Shown: positions 20,087 to 31,770, numbered from the stretch's first letter. The stretch: DNA of 64,000 bases from Leclercia adecarboxylata (GCF_006874705.1 NZ_CP035382.1:4677547-4741546), one strand, 5' to 3'. Notes: generated by a model from the sequence alone, not told the origin. Made by a program: numbers and translations.

Positions 20087-22149
20087 TCCGCCTCTCCAGA
20101 CCGGGCGGTCAGTGTCTCCTGCGCCAGGCCGACGATAAACGCATACTCCAGCGCCACCCCTTCATAGGATTTAAAGCGCCCGGATTTCCCGCCGTGTCCG
20201 GCATCCATGTCGGTACAGAGCAGCAATAAATTATCGTCGGTCTTCATCTCACGCAGTTTCGCCACCCACTTCGCGGGCTCCCAGTACTGCACCTGGGAGT
20301 CATGCAGGCCGGTGGTGACCAGCATGTGCGGATAGGCCTTCGCCTCTACGTTGTCGTAAGGGCTGTAGGCTTTCATGTAGCGGTAGTAGGTCGGATCCTG
20401 CGGGTTGCCCCACTCCTCATACTCTCCGATGGTCAACGGGATGGATTCGTCGAGCATGGTGGTCAGCACATCGACAAAGGGCACCTGCGCCACCACGCCT
20501 TTAAACAGCCCCGGACGTTCGTTGATCACGGTACCCATCAGCATGCCGCCCGCGCTACCCCCCATCGCGAAGCACTGTTTCCTGTCGCCATACCCCAGCT
20601 CGAGCAGCCCATCGCAGACATCGAGATAGTCGTTGAAGGTGTTTTTCTTTTTCAGGAATTTGCCGTCCTCATACCACTTCTGCCCCAGCTCGCCGCCGCC
20701 GCGAATATGGGCGATAGCAAAGACGAAGCCCCGGTCGAGCAGGCTTAAGCGGCTGCTGCTGAAATCGGCGTCGATGCTGGAACCATAAGAACCGTAGCCG
20801 TAGATGAGGATCGGGTTTTTGCCCTTGCGGAAATGGTGCTTATGGTAGACCAGCGAAACCGGCACTTCGGTGCCGTCGCGAGCTACAATCCAGACGTGCT
20901 CGCTGCGGTAGAGTTCAGCATTAAAGCCTTTGACCTCGGCCTGCTTCAGCACCTTGCGCTGCCCGGTGTCCATATCCAGCTCGAACAGGGTATCGGGAGT
21001 GGTCATGGAGGAGTAACCGTAGCGCAGGCGCGACGTTTCCGGCTCCGGGTTATAGCCAATCCAGGTTACGTAGGCGGGATCGTCGAAGGCGATACCGATC
21101 ACCTCCCGGGTTTTGCGGTTGATCTGCCGCAGGCTGGTCAGCCCGCGCTGGCGCTCTTCCACCACCAGCCAGTCGGTAAAGAGGGTAAAGCCTTCAAGCA
21201 TCACCTGCTCGCGCGGCGGGATCAGCACTTCCCATTTGCGTTCGTCGCGCACTTTGGTTTTGTAAAGGCCAAAGTTTTTGCCCTCCCGGTTGGAGCGCAG
21301 ATAGAAGGTGTGCTGGAAGTGGTCGAGACTGTACTCGTGATCCTTGCGGCGCGGCATAAAGCACAGCGGCTGGGCGTCCGGCAGTTCGGCATCCAGCAGC
21401 AGCACCTCGGTAGTGGTGGCGCTGGCGAGGAAGATAATCACGTAGTGTTTCGACGTGGTCTTGTGCAGGCTGACGTAAAAGGTTTCGTCTTTCTCCTCAT
21501 AAACCAGCTCGTCGCTGGTGGACGCGGTGCCTACCGTATGCCGCCAGACCTGAAAAGGGTGCAGCGTGGTGGCATGCTTTTTGATGTAATAGACGGTCTC
21601 CGAGTCGTTGGCCCAGATAAAATCGGGGGAGACGTTGTCGAGCATCTCAGGATACCAGTTCCCGGACTCCAGATTGCGGAACCGTAAGCCGTACTGCCGT
21701 CGGGAGAGGTAGTCTTCGGCCAGGGCCATAATGGCGTTATCCGGCGATACCGCCATGCCGCCAAGGGTATAAAACTCGCTGTGCGACGCCCGCTGGTTGG
21801 CATCCAGCAGCGTTTCCCACTCCTCCCACTCGGCGCAGAGCACCGACTGCCGCTGATAGATGGCGTATTCGTTACCGGGCTCATAGACGTGTCGGTATCG
21901 ATAGCCGTTGCGACTCCAGGGCGCCGAGACGTCACGCTGCGGAACGCGCTCTACCATTTCGTTAAGCAGACGGTCCTGCAGCGCCTGCTGCGTCGACATG
22001 ACCCTGCGGCCATAGTCATTTTCATCGTGGAGGTAATCCAGCACCTCCGGCTGTGAGCGGGTATCGTCGCGCAACCAGTAATAGTTGTCGATACGCGTGT
22101 CACCGTGCGCGGTGAGAGCGTGCGGTATGCGTTGGGCTTTAGGTGGCAT
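20068..22149 (-). CDS. ptrB: Oligopeptidase B
   Basis: A 693-residue S9A prolyl-oligopeptidase-family enzyme. The beta-propeller runs over about residues 70-400 and the alpha/beta-hydrolase domain after it. The nucleophile elbow is GGSAGG (about 533-538), and [11 protein letters not shown] near the C-terminus carries the catalytic His. It cleaves after Arg/Lys in peptides shorter than about 30 residues in the cytoplasm. The C-terminus is a few residues longer than the 686-residue E. coli form and lies over the end of exoX. Confidence 0.95.
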   Translation of the reverse strand: MPPKAQRIPHALTAHGDTRIDNYYWLRDDTRSQPEVLDYLHDENDYGRRVMSTQQALQDRLLNEMVERVPQRDVSAPWSRNGYRYRHVYEPGNEYAIYQRQSVLCAEWEEWETLLDANQRASHSEFYTLGGMAVSPDNAIMALAEDYLSRRQYGLRFRNLESGNWYPEMLDNVSPDFIWANDSETVYYIKKHATTLHPFQVWRHTVGTASTSDELVYEEKDETFYVSLHKTTSKHYVIIFLASATTTEVLLLDAELPDAQPLCFMPRRKDHEYSLDHFQHTFYLRSNREGKNFGLYKTKVRDERKWEVLIPPREQVMLEGFTLFTDWLVVEERQRGLTSLRQINRKTREVIGIAFDDPAYVTWIGYNPEPETSRLRYGYSSMTTPDTLFELDMDTGQRKVLKQAEVKGFNAELYRSEHVWIVARDGTEVPVSLVYHKHHFRKGKNPILIYGYGSYGSSIDADFSSSRLSLLDRGFVFAIAHIRGGGELGQKWYEDGKFLKKKNTFNDYLDVCDGLLELGYGDRKQCFAMGGSAGGMLMGTVINERPGLFKGVVAQVPFVDVLTTMLDESIPLTIGEYEEWGNPQDPTYYRYMKAYSPYDNVEAKAYPHMLVTTGLHDSQVQYWEPAKWVAKLREMKTDDNLLLLCTDMDAGHGGKSGRFKSYEGVALEYAFIVGLAQETLTARSGEADQDPPR

Positions 22150-22239
22150 GTCAGTATGATTCTTTTACGTTTAACACCCTATAAGGTTGGCAAAACATGC
22201 GCACGATGCAAGCGAAACGGGATACCCGGGGGTAAAAAG

Positions 22240-22890
22240 TTAGCCGGGGAGCGCCTGTTTTTGCTGACGAATATCCTGTTCAATGCCTTCCCGGACCTCG
22301 GTCGGGATTTTCAGCGCATCGCCCAGCGCATTGAGATAGCTGCGCTCCATAAAGTGATCGATATCGATCGCCGCGCAGCTCAGGAAATAGAGCTCCAGCG
22401 CTTCCTCTTCATTTTTTATCCCCTGCGCCAGTCGTTGGGGATCAAGCGGCTGCTCGATGGCCTGGGCCACCAGCGTCCTGCCCTGCTCCTCCACGCCCGC
22501 TTCCCGCAGCTGCTGCTCAATGGCGGCACGCTCTCGATCGTCAATGTGCCCGTCGCTCTTCGCCGCAAAGACCAGGGCCAGGATCAGCCTTTCACTGCGC
22601 ACATCCAGTGCCGAGGCCTGCTGACCAAACTGCGGTTCATCCTGATGGGCGCTGCGCACCTTGTCCTTATACTTGTTCCACAGCACGGTACCGGCAATAG
22701 CGCCGCCGCCCGCCAGCAGGGCCCCGGTGCCGTATTTCGCCAACAGCTTACGCGAGGATTTATTCGCAACCAGTAGCCCTGCAAGGCCGCCAAGCGCCCC
22801 TGGCGCCAGCATTTTGCTCAGCCCTTCTCCCGAGGATGACCCCGCTTTCTGCCCCAGCAGCGACTGTAATTGATTCAACCAGTTTGACAT
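22240..22890 (-). CDS. yebE: YebE, TerB-like inner-membrane protein
   Basis: 216 residues starting [13 protein letters not shown] with GAGGG at six bases. A glycine-rich hydrophobic region (about 32-75, [15 protein letters not shown]) likely enters the membrane. A DUF533/TerB-like helical domain follows (about 90-210) with [16 protein letters not shown] and [13 protein letters not shown]. In E. coli yebE is a strong CpxR target; no clear Cpx box is visible in the short gap to yebF here. The function is unknown. Confidence 0.9.
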   Translation of the reverse strand: MSNWLNQLQSLLGQKAGSSSGEGLSKMLAPGALGGLAGLLVANKSSRKLLAKYGTGALLAGGGAIAGTVLWNKYKDKVRSAHQDEPQFGQQASALDVRSERLILALVFAAKSDGHIDDRERAAIEQQLREAGVEEQGRTLVAQAIEQPLDPQRLAQGIKNEEEALELYFLSCAAIDIDHFMERSYLNALGDALKIPTEVREGIEQDIRQQKQALPG

Positions 22891-22977
22891 GATTTCCCTC
22901 ACTTAACGGTGCATGAATCTCACAGCCTAAGCGAGGGGATGTCAGGAAATGTCTGCGGCGACAAAAGAAGCGAAAAT

Positions 22978-23331
22978 TCACTTTTTCGCTGACTGGTACT
23001 GCGCGCTAGCCGCTTTACAGTCCACCTTCACCTGATAATGGATATCGGTGTTTTTCCCCCGCACCGTCAGCGGCACGGTCCAGCGATCTTTTTCACCCTT
23101 TACCTCCTTCGGGTTGATCCACGCTACCGGGTCGGCCATCCCCAGCGTCTTTTGATCGTCCGCCCAGCGCACGATGCGGTTTTGCAGATAGTCCCGCTTC
23201 ACGCTGGCGGCAATCCCCTCGGCATCCTGACCTTCACAGGTCGGAAACTTCACGGTTTTCTCATCGGTGGCCTGCGCCGTCAGGCTGGCACTCAACAGCG
23301 CCAGCGCCATCACAACCCCTGTTTTGTTCAT
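22978..23331 (-). CDS. yebF: YebF, secreted colicin-M-immunity-fold protein
   Basis: 117 residues with a signal peptide ([21 protein letters not shown]). The mature part matches E. coli YebF: CEG...[21 protein letters not shown]...DPVAWINP and KVDCKAA, with the two cysteines that form its disulfide. In E. coli YebF reaches the medium through outer-membrane porins. The upstream in-frame extension is unsupported. The SOS gene yebG, normally next to it, is missing. Confidence 0.9.
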   Translation of the reverse strand: MNKTGVVMALALLSASLTAQATDEKTVKFPTCEGQDAEGIAASVKRDYLQNRIVRWADDQKTLGMADPVAWINPKEVKGEKDRWTVPLTVRGKNTDIHYQVKVDCKAASAQYQSAKK

Positions 23332-23429
23332 CACGATCTCCTGTATTGGCTCCCCAAAAGCATGGTCGAAAAATATGACGATGCAAATAACCGCCTGTCG
23401 GCACGGCGGATTTTCGCGAAGCAAGACAG

Positions 23430-23445
23430 ACGCAAACGTTTTCGT
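23430..23445 (+). promoter_or_regulatory. PurR operator of purT
   Basis: ACGCAAACGTTTTCGT is a full match to the PurR consensus ACGCAAACGTTTTCNT, 35 bases upstream of the purT start. TATACT (23446-23451) directly follows and may be the -10 box, so bound PurR would block the promoter. Confidence 0.88.
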
Positions 23446-23479
23446 TTATACTGCGCGCAACTTTTTCAGGGGGATGATT

Positions 23480-24658
23480 ATGACTCGTTTAGGAACTGCG
23501 CTGCGCCCGGCAGCGACGCGCGTAATGTTGCTCGGATCCGGTGAACTGGGCAAAGAAGTGGCCATCGAGTGCCAGCGCTTAGGGATTGAAGTGATCGCCG
23601 TCGATCGCTATGCCGATGCCCCGGCCATGCACGTTGCCCATCGCTCGCACGTCATTAATATGCTCGATGGCGACGCCCTGCGTGCGGTGATTGCCGCAGA
23701 AAAACCGCACTTCGTGGTGCCGGAAATCGAAGCTATCGCCACCGATACCCTGCTGGCGCTGGAAGCCGAAGGCCAGCACGTGGTGCCCTGTGCCCGCGCC
23801 GCGAAGCTGACCATGAACCGGGAAGGTATTCGCCGCCTGGCCGCGGAAGAGCTGGCTCTGCCTACCTCCCGCTACCGTTTTGCCGACAGCAAAAGTGATT
23901 TTTTAGAGGCGGTCGCCGCGATTGGCTACCCGTGCATCATTAAGCCGGTGATGAGCTCCTCCGGTAAGGGACAGAGCTTTGTGCGCAGCGCCGACCAGCT
24001 GGATCAGGCCTGGGATTACGCCCAACAGGGGGGCCGCGCCGGAGCCGGACGGGTGATTGTTGAGGGGGTGGTGCAGTTTGATTTTGAGATCACCCTCCTG
24101 ACCGTCAGTGCCGTCGATGGGGTGCACTTCTGCGATCCGATTGGCCACCGTCAGGAAGATGGCGACTACCGCGAATCCTGGCAGCCGCAGCGGATGAGCC
24201 CGCTGGCCCGCGCACGCGCCGAGGAAATTTCCCGCAAGGTAGTGCTGACCCTGGGCGGCCACGGGCTGTTTGGCGTCGAGCTGTTCGTCTGTGGCGACGA
24301 GGTAATTTTCAGCGAAGTCTCTCCGCGTCCGCACGATACCGGCATGGTGACCTTGATTTCTCAGGATCTCTCCGAGTTCGCCCTGCACGTTCGCGCCTTC
24401 CTCGGCCTGCCGGTCGGCGGCGTGCGTCAGTATGGTCCCGCGGCATCGGCGGTGATCCTGCCCCAGCTGACCAGCCAGAACGTCACCTTTGATAACGTTG
24501 ATGCCGCAGTGGGCGCGGGCCTGCAGCTGCGTCTGTTCGGTAAGCCAGAAATCGAAGGTTCGCGTCGCTTAGGCGTGGCGCTGGCAACGGGCGAAGATGT
24601 GGAAACCGCAATAGAGCGGGCGAAACAGGCCGCCGCCAGCGTGCAGGTAGCAGGATAA
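23480..24658 (+). CDS. purT: Phosphoribosylglycinamide formyltransferase 2 (formate-dependent GAR transformylase)
   Basis: 392 residues, as in E. coli. It makes formyl-GAR from GAR, formate and ATP in purine synthesis, bypassing folate-dependent PurN. It has the ATP-grasp layout: N-terminal [11 protein letters not shown] nucleotide-binding turn, [12 protein letters not shown] (about 155-166) lid loop, and [10 protein letters not shown] (about 279) metal/ATP site. AGGGGG precedes the ATG by six bases; an ATG two codons earlier is possible. A PurR box overlies the promoter. Confidence 0.96.
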   Translation: MTRLGTALRPAATRVMLLGSGELGKEVAIECQRLGIEVIAVDRYADAPAMHVAHRSHVINMLDGDALRAVIAAEKPHFVVPEIEAIATDTLLALEAEGQHVVPCARAAKLTMNREGIRRLAAEELALPTSRYRFADSKSDFLEAVAAIGYPCIIKPVMSSSGKGQSFVRSADQLDQAWDYAQQGGRAGAGRVIVEGVVQFDFEITLLTVSAVDGVHFCDPIGHRQEDGDYRESWQPQRMSPLARARAEEISRKVVLTLGGHGLFGVELFVCGDEVIFSEVSPRPHDTGMVTLISQDLSEFALHVRAFLGLPVGGVRQYGPAASAVILPQLTSQNVTFDNVDAAVGAGLQLRLFGKPEIEGSRRLGVALATGEDVETAIERAKQAAASVQVAG

Positions 24659-24660
24659 AA

Positions 24661-24687
24661 AAAACGGGCCTGATGGCCCGTTTTTTT
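24661..24687 (+). terminator. Intrinsic terminator after purT
   Basis: AACGGGCC-TGAT-GGCCCGTT followed by a run of Ts, with an A-run on the other side. Confidence 0.92.
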
Positions 24688-24709
24688 AGACATTTGACGT
24701 TTATCGTAG

Positions 24710-24735
24710 GCCGGGTAAGCGCAGCGCCACCCGGC
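24710..24735. repeat. REP element
   Basis: The imperfect palindrome GCCGGGTAAGCGCAGCGCCACCCGGC fits the enterobacterial REP pattern. It lies between convergent purT and eda and may protect 3' ends from exonucleases. Confidence 0.85.
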
Positions 24736-24762
24736 AAACAAAGCGCACGACAGTCAAAAAGC

Positions 24763-25404
24763 TTACTGCTGCGCGCCTTCTACCGCTTCGCGCGCCAGCT
24801 TAGTGATGCGATCCCAGTCGCCCGCTTCCAGCGCATCCGCCGGAACCAGCCAGGAGCCACCGATGCACAGCACGCTTTTCAGCGCCAGATAGTCACGGTA
24901 GTTCGCCGGGGAGATGCCGCCAGTCGGGCAGAAACGCACGTTGGCGAACGGACCTGCGATAGCCTGCAGCGCTTTGGTGCCGCCGTTGGCTTCCGCCGGG
25001 AAGAATTTGAACTCTTTCAGGCCGTAGTCCAGACCCAGCATCAGCTCAGATACGGTGCTGATGCCCGGGATCAGTGGAATAGAGCCTTCGGTTGCCGCTT
25101 TCAGCAGGGGCTCGGTCAGACCCGGGCTGATGGCGAACTGCGCACCGGCTTCGGTGACTTCAGCCAACTGCTGAGGGTTCAGTACGGTACCTGCGCCGAT
25201 GATGGCTTCCGGCACTTCTTTGGCGATGGCGCGAATCGCATCCATTGCACAGGCGGTACGCAGGGTCACTTCCAGGACGCGAACGCCACCGGCAACCAGC
25301 GCTTTCGCCATCGGCACAGCGTGTTCCAGCTTGTTAACCACGATCACCGGCACTACCGGGCCAGTTTTCAGGATTGCTTCTGCACTTGTATTCCAGTTTT
25401 TCAT
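24763..25404 (-). CDS. eda: KDPG/KHG aldolase Eda
   Basis: A 213-residue class I aldolase. It splits 2-keto-3-deoxy-6-phosphogluconate into pyruvate and glyceraldehyde-3-phosphate, the last Entner-Doudoroff step. LEVTLRT carries the active-site glutamate (Glu45), and FKFFPAE (about 131-137) contains the Schiff-base lysine. CPTGGIS closes the phosphate site. It lies 39 bases after edd and is likely co-transcribed from edd, with its own promoters known in E. coli. Confidence 0.96.
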   Translation of the reverse strand: MKNWNTSAEAILKTGPVVPVIVVNKLEHAVPMAKALVAGGVRVLEVTLRTACAMDAIRAIAKEVPEAIIGAGTVLNPQQLAEVTEAGAQFAISPGLTEPLLKAATEGSIPLIPGISTVSELMLGLDYGLKEFKFFPAEANGGTKALQAIAGPFANVRFCPTGGISPANYRDYLALKSVLCIGGSWLVPADALEAGDWDRITKLAREAVEGAQQ

Positions 25405-25443
25405 CAGAGTTTTTCTCTCGCCAGATCGATAATTCTTGTCGTC

Positions 25444-27255
25444 TTAAAACGTAATACAGGTCGCGCCCTGCTCTGCGCCCGAGAGGTTCTCGCGCAGCGC
25501 ACTGAACATTTCGCGCCCCGTGCCCACGCGCGATGCGCTCAGGTCAGGAATATGTGGCTTACGTGCGGCAAGTACCGCCTCATCCACCAGTAAGGTCAAC
25601 TCGCCAGTCTGACCGTTAACGCGGATGATGTCGCCATCGTACACTTTTGCCAGCAATCCACCGTCGTAAGCTTCCGGGGTGACATGGATGGCAGAAGGCA
25701 CTTTACCTGATGCGCCGGAGAGGCGTCCATCGGTTACTAACGCAATTTTGAAACAGCGGTCCAATAATACACCAAGTGGCGGCATTAGTTTATGTAATTC
25801 TGGCATGCCGTTCGCTTTTGGTCCCTGATGACGGACCACAACCACGCAATCTTTGTCCAGCAGACCGGCTTCAAATGCCGGCAGCACGTCATGCTGACTC
25901 TCGAACACAATCGCCGGGGCCTCAATAACCTGGTTTTCCACCGGCACCGCAGAGGTCTTCATTACCGCCCGACCCAGGTTGCCGTTCAGCACTTTGGTGC
26001 CGCCGTGGTGAGAGAATGGCTTGTCGAAGGTGGCGATCACGCTCTCATCCAGCGAAGCCTGAGCCCCTTCACGCCAGTCCAGCTCGCCATCGTTCAGCCA
26101 CGGCTCCAGGGTGTAACGCTGCAGGCCAAAACCGGCCACCGTGTTGACGTCTTCATGCAGCAGACCGCCCTTCATCAGCTCGCGCATCAGCACCGGTACG
26201 CCGCCCGCCGCCTGGAAGTGGTTAATGTCTGCCGGGCCGTTCGGGTAGAGACGGGTCATCAGCGGCACCGCTTCAGACAGATCGGAGAAATCGTCCCAGT
26301 TGATGAGAATGCCCGCAGCACGGGCCATCGCCACCATGTGCATGGTGTGGTTGGTGGAGCCGCCGGTCGCCAGCAGAGCCACGATACCGTTGATCACCAC
26401 TTTTTCATCAACCATTTTACCGAGCGGCATCCACTCGTTGCCGTTACCGGTCAGGCGGGTCACCTGCCGCGCCGCTGCGGCGGTCAGGGCTTCACGCAGC
26501 GGTGCATCCGGGTGGACAAACGACGAGCCCGGCAGCTGCATTCCCATAAATTCCACCACCATCTGGTTGGTGTTGGCGGTACCGTAAAACGTACAGGTGC
26601 CCGGCGCGTGATAGGACGCCGCTTCCGACTCCAGCAGCGCCATGCGATCCACTTTGCCTTCGGCATACAGCTGGCGAATGCGCACTTTCTCTTTATTAGC
26701 CAGACCACTGGCCATCGGGCCTGACGGCACGAACAGCGCAGGAAGATGACCAAACGACAGGGCCGCCATCGCCAGCCCCGGAACAATCTTGTCGCACACG
26801 CCGAGGTACAGCGCGCCATCAAACATGTTATGCGACAGGCCGACCGCGGCGGACATGGCGATCACTTCCCGGCTCAGCAGCGAGAGTTCCATCCCGTCCT
26901 GACCCTGGGTCACGCCGTCGCACATCGCAGGCACCCCGCCCGCGACCTGGCCCACGGCATTGGCCTGGTGCAGCGCTTTCCGAATGATGTCCGGGTAGGT
27001 CTCATACGGCTGATGCGCCGAGAGCATGTCGTTGTAGGAGGTGATGATGCCGATATTGTTACGCAGCATGCTTTTCAGCGAGGCTTTATCTTCTGGCTGG
27101 CAGGCGGCAAAACCATGCGCCAGGTTACCGCAGGCCAGCTGCGAACGATGGACCGTATCGGTCTTCGCCTGCTGAATGCGCGCGAGGTAGGCTGAACGGG
27201 TCTTTTTCGAGCGCTCAACAATGCGCTGTGTTACCCGTAACAAAGTCGAATTCAT
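25444..27255 (-). CDS. edd: 6-phosphogluconate dehydratase Edd
   Basis: 603 residues, the E. coli length, from the ATG with AGGAG five bases upstream. It dehydrates 6-phosphogluconate to KDPG. As an IlvD/Edd-family [4Fe-4S] enzyme it shows conserved cysteine contexts ([38 protein letters not shown]) and [11 protein letters not shown] near the C-terminus. A GntR-box-like site lies about 195 bases upstream, near the end of zwf, consistent with gluconate induction. Confidence 0.96.
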   Translation of the reverse strand: MNSTLLRVTQRIVERSKKTRSAYLARIQQAKTDTVHRSQLACGNLAHGFAACQPEDKASLKSMLRNNIGIITSYNDMLSAHQPYETYPDIIRKALHQANAVGQVAGGVPAMCDGVTQGQDGMELSLLSREVIAMSAAVGLSHNMFDGALYLGVCDKIVPGLAMAALSFGHLPALFVPSGPMASGLANKEKVRIRQLYAEGKVDRMALLESEAASYHAPGTCTFYGTANTNQMVVEFMGMQLPGSSFVHPDAPLREALTAAAARQVTRLTGNGNEWMPLGKMVDEKVVINGIVALLATGGSTNHTMHMVAMARAAGILINWDDFSDLSEAVPLMTRLYPNGPADINHFQAAGGVPVLMRELMKGGLLHEDVNTVAGFGLQRYTLEPWLNDGELDWREGAQASLDESVIATFDKPFSHHGGTKVLNGNLGRAVMKTSAVPVENQVIEAPAIVFESQHDVLPAFEAGLLDKDCVVVVRHQGPKANGMPELHKLMPPLGVLLDRCFKIALVTDGRLSGASGKVPSAIHVTPEAYDGGLLAKVYDGDIIRVNGQTGELTLLVDEAVLAARKPHIPDLSASRVGTGREMFSALRENLSGAEQGATCITF

Positions 27256-27375
27256 AGAAGCTCCTGTCATTTATCTGTCCGCGCTCTGGAATTAACAAAG
27301 TGTTTAGCAGGCTATAACATCGCTGAAACGCTTGATTGCCGGAGCTCTGGGGCAAAATCGCTTCTGGCAGTGTAA

Positions 27376-27411
27376 TAAAAAAAGCTCCGGGTGGAAATCC
27401 ACACGGAGCTT
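27376..27411 (-). terminator. Intrinsic terminator between zwf and edd
   Basis: On the minus strand AGCTCCG-TGTGG-ATTT-CCACC-CGGAGCT forms a long stem with an internal mismatch, followed by seven Ts. It separates zwf transcription from the edd promoter region, where TTATAG near 27315 is a plausible -10. Confidence 0.85.
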
Positions 27412-27448
27412 AAATGGTTACTTATTGTGCGCTGGCCTGAGCCAGATC

Positions 27449-27464
27449 ATGTTACCGGTAAAAT
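27449..27464. promoter_or_regulatory. GntR operator
   Basis: ATGTTACCGGTAAAAT matches the GntR consensus ATGTTACCGATAACAT at 14 of 16 positions. It sits between the zwf stop and edd. GntR represses gluconate catabolism genes including edd in E. coli. Confidence 0.75.
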
Positions 27465-27488
27465 AACCCCTAAGGATTAGCGGTTAAT

Positions 27489-28964
27489 TTACTCAAACTC
27501 GTTCCAGGAGCGGCCGTCACGGGTGATCATCGCCACAGAGGCAACCGGTCCCCAGGTACCCGCCTGATAAGGTTTCGGTGCATCCTGATCCGCGGCCCAG
27601 GCTTCGGTGATGGAGTCGACCCATTTCCACGCCTCCTCCACTTCGTCACGACGCACAAACAGGGCCTGGATCCCACGCATGGTTTCCAGAAGCAGACGTT
27701 CGTACGCATCCGCCAGATGGTTCTGGTTGAAGGTTTCGGAGTAGCTCAGATCCAGCTTGGTGGTCTGCAGGTTGTGCTTGTGATCCAGGCCAGGCACCTT
27801 GTTCAGCACCTGAATATCCACGCCCTCGTCCGGCTGCAGACGGATGGTCAGTTTGTTCTGCGGCAGCTCCTGCCAGGACTCTTTGAACAGGTTCAGTTCC
27901 GGATTTTTGAAGTAGACAACCACTTCAGAGCATTTGGCCGGCAGACGTTTACCGGTGCGCAGGTAGAAAGGCACACCCGCCCAACGCCAGTTGTCGATAT
28001 CCACGCGGATGGCGACGAAAGTTTCGGTGCTGCTGGTTTTATTCGCGCCCTCTTCTTCCAGATAGCCCGGCACTTTTTTACCCTGGGCGAAACCGGCGGT
28101 GTACTGACCGCGGACGGTTTTCTCACGCACGTTGGAGCGATCGATGCGGCGCAGGGACTTCAGCACTTTCACCTTCTCATCGCGAATGCTGTCTGCAGAG
28201 AGATCTGACGGCGGTGCCATGGCGATCATGCAGAGGATTTGCAGCAGGTGGTTCTGGATCATGTCGCGCATCTGACCGGCCTGGTCAAAGTAACCCCAGC
28301 GCCCTTCAATCCCCACCTCTTCCGCCACGGTGATCTCCACGTGGTCGATAGTGCGGTTATCCCAGTTATTCACAAACAGGGAGTTGGCGAAACGCAGCGC
28401 CAGCAGGTTGAGCACCGTCTCTTTACCGAGGTAGTGGTCGATACGATAAACCTGGCACTCTTCGAAGTATTCCCCGACCTGGTCGTTAATTTCACGGGAG
28501 GTCGCCAGCGAGGTACCCAGCGGTTTTTCCATGACCACGCGTGCCGGCTTGGCGTTCAGTTTTGCTTCGCCGAGCCCTTTGCAGATGGCGCCGAAGGTGC
28601 TTGGCGGCATGGCGAAATAGTTGATGGTGACGCGATTTTTTTGATCGAGCATCGCGCCCAGATCGGCAAAGGCCGACGTGTCGTTCACGTCGAGGTTGCA
28701 GAAATCGAGACGTCCACTCAGCGTATCCCACAAACTTTCATCGATCTTCTCCTTCATGAAAGTTTCCAGCGCTTCGCGCACCACTTTGGTATACGCGTCT
28801 TTATCCCAGTCGGCACGGCCCACGCCCAGGATGCGCGTCTCCGGGTGGATCTGACCCGCTTTTTCCAGTTGATACAGGGAAGGCAGCAATTTCCGGCGTG
28901 CAAGATCGCCTTTCGCGCCGAAAATGACCAGGTCACATGCCTGGGCTGTTTGCGTTACCGCCAT
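27489..28964 (-). CDS. zwf: Glucose-6-phosphate 1-dehydrogenase
   Basis: 491 residues. It oxidises glucose-6-phosphate with NADP+ as entry to the pentose-phosphate and Entner-Doudoroff pathways. The N-terminal dinucleotide fold starts [14 protein letters not shown] (about 14-27), and RIDHYLGKE (about 177-185) is the active-site signature. It is divergent from its regulator hexR, with a perfect HexR box in between. SoxS/MarA control is known for E. coli zwf, but I could not place a soxbox here. Confidence 0.97.
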   Translation of the reverse strand: MAVTQTAQACDLVIFGAKGDLARRKLLPSLYQLEKAGQIHPETRILGVGRADWDKDAYTKVVREALETFMKEKIDESLWDTLSGRLDFCNLDVNDTSAFADLGAMLDQKNRVTINYFAMPPSTFGAICKGLGEAKLNAKPARVVMEKPLGTSLATSREINDQVGEYFEECQVYRIDHYLGKETVLNLLALRFANSLFVNNWDNRTIDHVEITVAEEVGIEGRWGYFDQAGQMRDMIQNHLLQILCMIAMAPPSDLSADSIRDEKVKVLKSLRRIDRSNVREKTVRGQYTAGFAQGKKVPGYLEEEGANKTSSTETFVAIRVDIDNWRWAGVPFYLRTGKRLPAKCSEVVVYFKNPELNLFKESWQELPQNKLTIRLQPDEGVDIQVLNKVPGLDHKHNLQTTKLDLSYSETFNQNHLADAYERLLLETMRGIQALFVRRDEVEEAWKWVDSITEAWAADQDAPKPYQAGTWGPVASVAMITRDGRSWNEFE

Positions 28965-29011
28965 GTCATTCTCCTCAGTTGGATATCCTGGTGCTTTTGC
29001 CAGAATATCGT

Positions 29012-29026
29012 TGTAATTTTATTACA
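29012..29026. promoter_or_regulatory. HexR operator
   Basis: TGTAATTTTATTACA is a perfect odd palindrome matching the HexR consensus TGTAATTAAATTACA in both arms. It lies 48 bases upstream of zwf in the zwf-hexR divergent region (358 bp), which also holds an AT-rich stretch before hexR. Confidence 0.85.
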
Positions 29027-29322
29027 TGCACTCTACTGCTTTTATGTCATTCCCGAAACCATTTGCACTTATCCTCGCGTGCGATACGGCGATATTTCGT
29101 CAGGGGATCGCCCCGCGCGGGGTAATAACGGTGAAACGGGCGAAATTTTGTTCTCTCAGGCCGTTGCTAAAATCCGACAGCGATCAAGTAATGAAAAAAA
29201 ACAACAACATTTTTTTCGGGGTTTGCCCTTTTCGGCAAATCACAGGCGTATATTCTTGCTAATTCGAATCGCGATTTCACCCCTTAATGAAATCGTTTCC
29301 ACCGATGAGCGCCGTGTTAATA

Positions 29323-30192
29323 ATGAACATGCTGGAAAAAATCCAGTTTCAACTGGAACACCTTAGCAAATCCGAGCGAAAAGTGGCTGAAGTAATTCTC
29401 GCCGCCCCCGCTCAGGCCATTCATTCCAGCATCGCCACTCTGGCCCAGGAGTCGGGGGTCAGCGAACCGACCGTCAACCGCTTCTGCCGCAGTATGGAGA
29501 CGCGTGGCTTTCCTGATTTTAAACTGCATCTGGCGCAGAGTCTGGCTAACGGAACCCCCTATGTAAACCGCAATGTCGATGAAGACGACAGCGTGGAGGC
29601 CTATACCGGCAAAATTTTTGAATCGGCAATGGCGACGCTGGACCAGGTCCGCCAGTCGCTGGATATGGGGTCGGTTAACCGGGCCGTCGATCTACTGACT
29701 CAGGCGAAGAAAATTGCCTTCTTTGGTCTCGGGTCGTCAGCAGCCGTCGCTCACGATGCAATGAACAAATTTTTTCGCTTTAATGTCCCGGTTATCTATT
29801 CCGACGACATCGTGCTGCAACGCATGAGCTGTATGAATTGTAACGAAGATGACGTGGTGGTGCTGATATCGCATACTGGTCGTACCAAAAGTCTGGTTGA
29901 GCTGGCCCAGCTGGCGCGTGAAAACGATGCCATGGTAATTGCTCTCACCACCACCGGTACGCCGCTGGCGCGTGAAGCGACGCTGGCGATCACTCTCGAC
30001 GTGCCGGAAGACACCGACATCTACATGCCGATGGTGTCGCGTCTGGCGCAGTTAACCGTCATCGACGTGCTGGCTACCGGCTTTACCCTGCGCCGCGGGG
30101 CGAAATTCAGAGATAACTTGAAGCGCGTCAAAGAAGCGCTCAAGGAATCGCGTTTTGATAAAGAATTGTTCATCAAGGGTGAAGTTCCCTGA
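29323..30192 (+). CDS. hexR: RpiR-family regulator HexR
   Basis: 289 residues. The N-terminal helix-turn-helix domain (about 1-75) contains IATLAQESGVSEPTVNRFCR, and a SIS sugar-phosphate-binding domain (about 120-260) has FFGLGSSAAVAHDA and VVLISHTGRTKSLVE. HexR is a KDPG-responsive regulator of zwf, edd-eda and other central carbon genes. The start giving MNMLEKIQ matches E. coli; it has no strong ribosome site. It is divergent from zwf, and pykA follows in the same direction. Confidence 0.95.
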   Translation: MNMLEKIQFQLEHLSKSERKVAEVILAAPAQAIHSSIATLAQESGVSEPTVNRFCRSMETRGFPDFKLHLAQSLANGTPYVNRNVDEDDSVEAYTGKIFESAMATLDQVRQSLDMGSVNRAVDLLTQAKKIAFFGLGSSAAVAHDAMNKFFRFNVPVIYSDDIVLQRMSCMNCNEDDVVVLISHTGRTKSLVELAQLARENDAMVIALTTTGTPLAREATLAITLDVPEDTDIYMPMVSRLAQLTVIDVLATGFTLRRGAKFRDNLKRVKEALKESRFDKELFIKGEVP

Positions 30193-30315
30193 TCGTCAAT
30201 TATAAAGTTGTTACTTTTTTCGGCATTCGGTAAGTTTCCTGTTGGTATTACGGCGGACAACGTGCCGAATCATCGTTCACGCAACACCAGGTTGTTTCAG
30301 ACAACGGAGTATTAC

Positions 30316-31758
30316 ATGTCCAGAAGGCTTCGCAGAACCAAGATCGTTACCACCTTAGGCCCGGCTACTGACCGCGATAATAACCTCGAGAAAATCATCG
30401 CTGCAGGCGCCAACGTGGTACGTATGAACTTTTCTCACGGGACACCGGAAGATCATAAATTACGTGCAGATAAGGTCCGTGAGATCGCGGCAAAACTGGG
30501 ACGTCATGTAGCTATCCTCGGTGACCTTCAGGGTCCCAAAATCCGCGTATCGACCTTCAAAGAAGGCAAAGTTTTCCTCAATATCGGTGACAAGTTCCTC
30601 CTCGACGCCAACCTGAGCAAAGGCGAAGGCGACAAAGAGAAAGTGGGGATCGACTATAAAGGCCTGCCTGCTGACGTGGTGCCGGGCGATATCCTGCTGC
30701 TCGACGACGGTCGCGTTCAGCTGAAAGTGCTGGAAGTTCAGGGCATGAAGGTGTTCACCGAAGTAACCGTTGGCGGCCCGCTCTCCAACAATAAAGGCAT
30801 CAACAAGCTGGGCGGCGGTCTCTCTGCTGAAGCTCTGACCGAAAAAGACAAAGCCGACATCCTCACCGCGGCTGAGATTGGCGTTGACTACCTCGCCGTC
30901 TCCTTCCCGCGCTGTGGCGAAGATCTGAACTACGCCCGCCGTCTGGCGCGCGACGCAGGTTGCGATGCCAAAATTGTCGCCAAAGTGGAACGTGCGGAAG
31001 CGGTCTGCAGCCAGGACGCGATGGATGACATTATCCTCGCCTCTGACGTGGTGATGGTGGCCCGTGGTGACCTGGGCGTTGAGATTGGCGACCCGGAACT
31101 GGTCGGGATCCAGAAGGCGCTGATCCGCCGTGCCCGTCAGCTGAACCGCTCCGTGATCACCGCCACCCAGATGATGGAGTCGATGATCACCAACCCAATG
31201 CCGACCCGTGCGGAAGTCATGGACGTGGCGAACGCCGTGCTCGACGGTACCGATGCGGTGATGCTGTCAGCCGAAACCGCTGCCGGCCAGTATCCGGCGG
31301 AAACCGTGGCCGCGATGGCGCGCGTCTGCTTGGGGGCAGAGAAGATCCCAAGCATCAACGTCTCCAAGCACCGTCTGGACATTCAGTTCGACAACGTGGA
31401 AGAAGCCATTGCGATGTCAGCGATGTACGCGGCTAACCACCTGAAAGGCGTGACCGCAATCATCACCATGACCGAATCCGGCCGTACCGCGCTGATGACC
31501 TCGCGTATCAGCTCCGGCCTGCCGATTTTCGCTATGTCCCGTCATGAGCGCACCCTGAATCTGACCGCGCTGTACCGCGGCGTGACGCCGGTGTTCTTCG
31601 ACAGCAACAGCGACGGCGTGGCGGCGGCGAACGATGCCGTGAATCTGCTGCGCGACAAAGGCTATCTGGTTTCCGGGGATATCGTCATCGTGACCCAGGG
31701 CGATGTGATGAGCACCATTGGCTCAACCAACACCACCCGCGTGATGACCGTCGAATAA
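30316..31758 (+). CDS. pykA: Pyruvate kinase II (type A)
   Basis: 480 residues, nearly identical to E. coli PykA. It converts PEP and ADP to pyruvate and ATP. Landmarks: [14 protein letters not shown] at the start, GDLQGPKIR, the pyruvate kinase signature around AKVERAEAV (catalytic Lys about 223), [12 protein letters not shown] (about 242), and the C-terminal allosteric domain (about 350-480). PykA is AMP-activated rather than FBP-activated. It starts 123 bases after hexR. Confidence 0.97.
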   Translation: MSRRLRRTKIVTTLGPATDRDNNLEKIIAAGANVVRMNFSHGTPEDHKLRADKVREIAAKLGRHVAILGDLQGPKIRVSTFKEGKVFLNIGDKFLLDANLSKGEGDKEKVGIDYKGLPADVVPGDILLLDDGRVQLKVLEVQGMKVFTEVTVGGPLSNNKGINKLGGGLSAEALTEKDKADILTAAEIGVDYLAVSFPRCGEDLNYARRLARDAGCDAKIVAKVERAEAVCSQDAMDDIILASDVVMVARGDLGVEIGDPELVGIQKALIRRARQLNRSVITATQMMESMITNPMPTRAEVMDVANAVLDGTDAVMLSAETAAGQYPAETVAAMARVCLGAEKIPSINVSKHRLDIQFDNVEEAIAMSAMYAANHLKGVTAIITMTESGRTALMTSRISSGLPIFAMSRHERTLNLTALYRGVTPVFFDSNSDGVAAANDAVNLLRDKGYLVSGDIVIVTQGDVMSTIGSTNTTRVMTVE

Positions 31759-31770
31759 TACGGCGGTTTT

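Noticed and set aside
20833..21687. 284-codon plus-strand frame
   Set aside because: Antisense shadow of ptrB, no ribosome site or recognisable domain.
28239..29366. 375-codon plus-strand frame
   Set aside because: Antisense to zwf and crossing the HexR site and hexR start.
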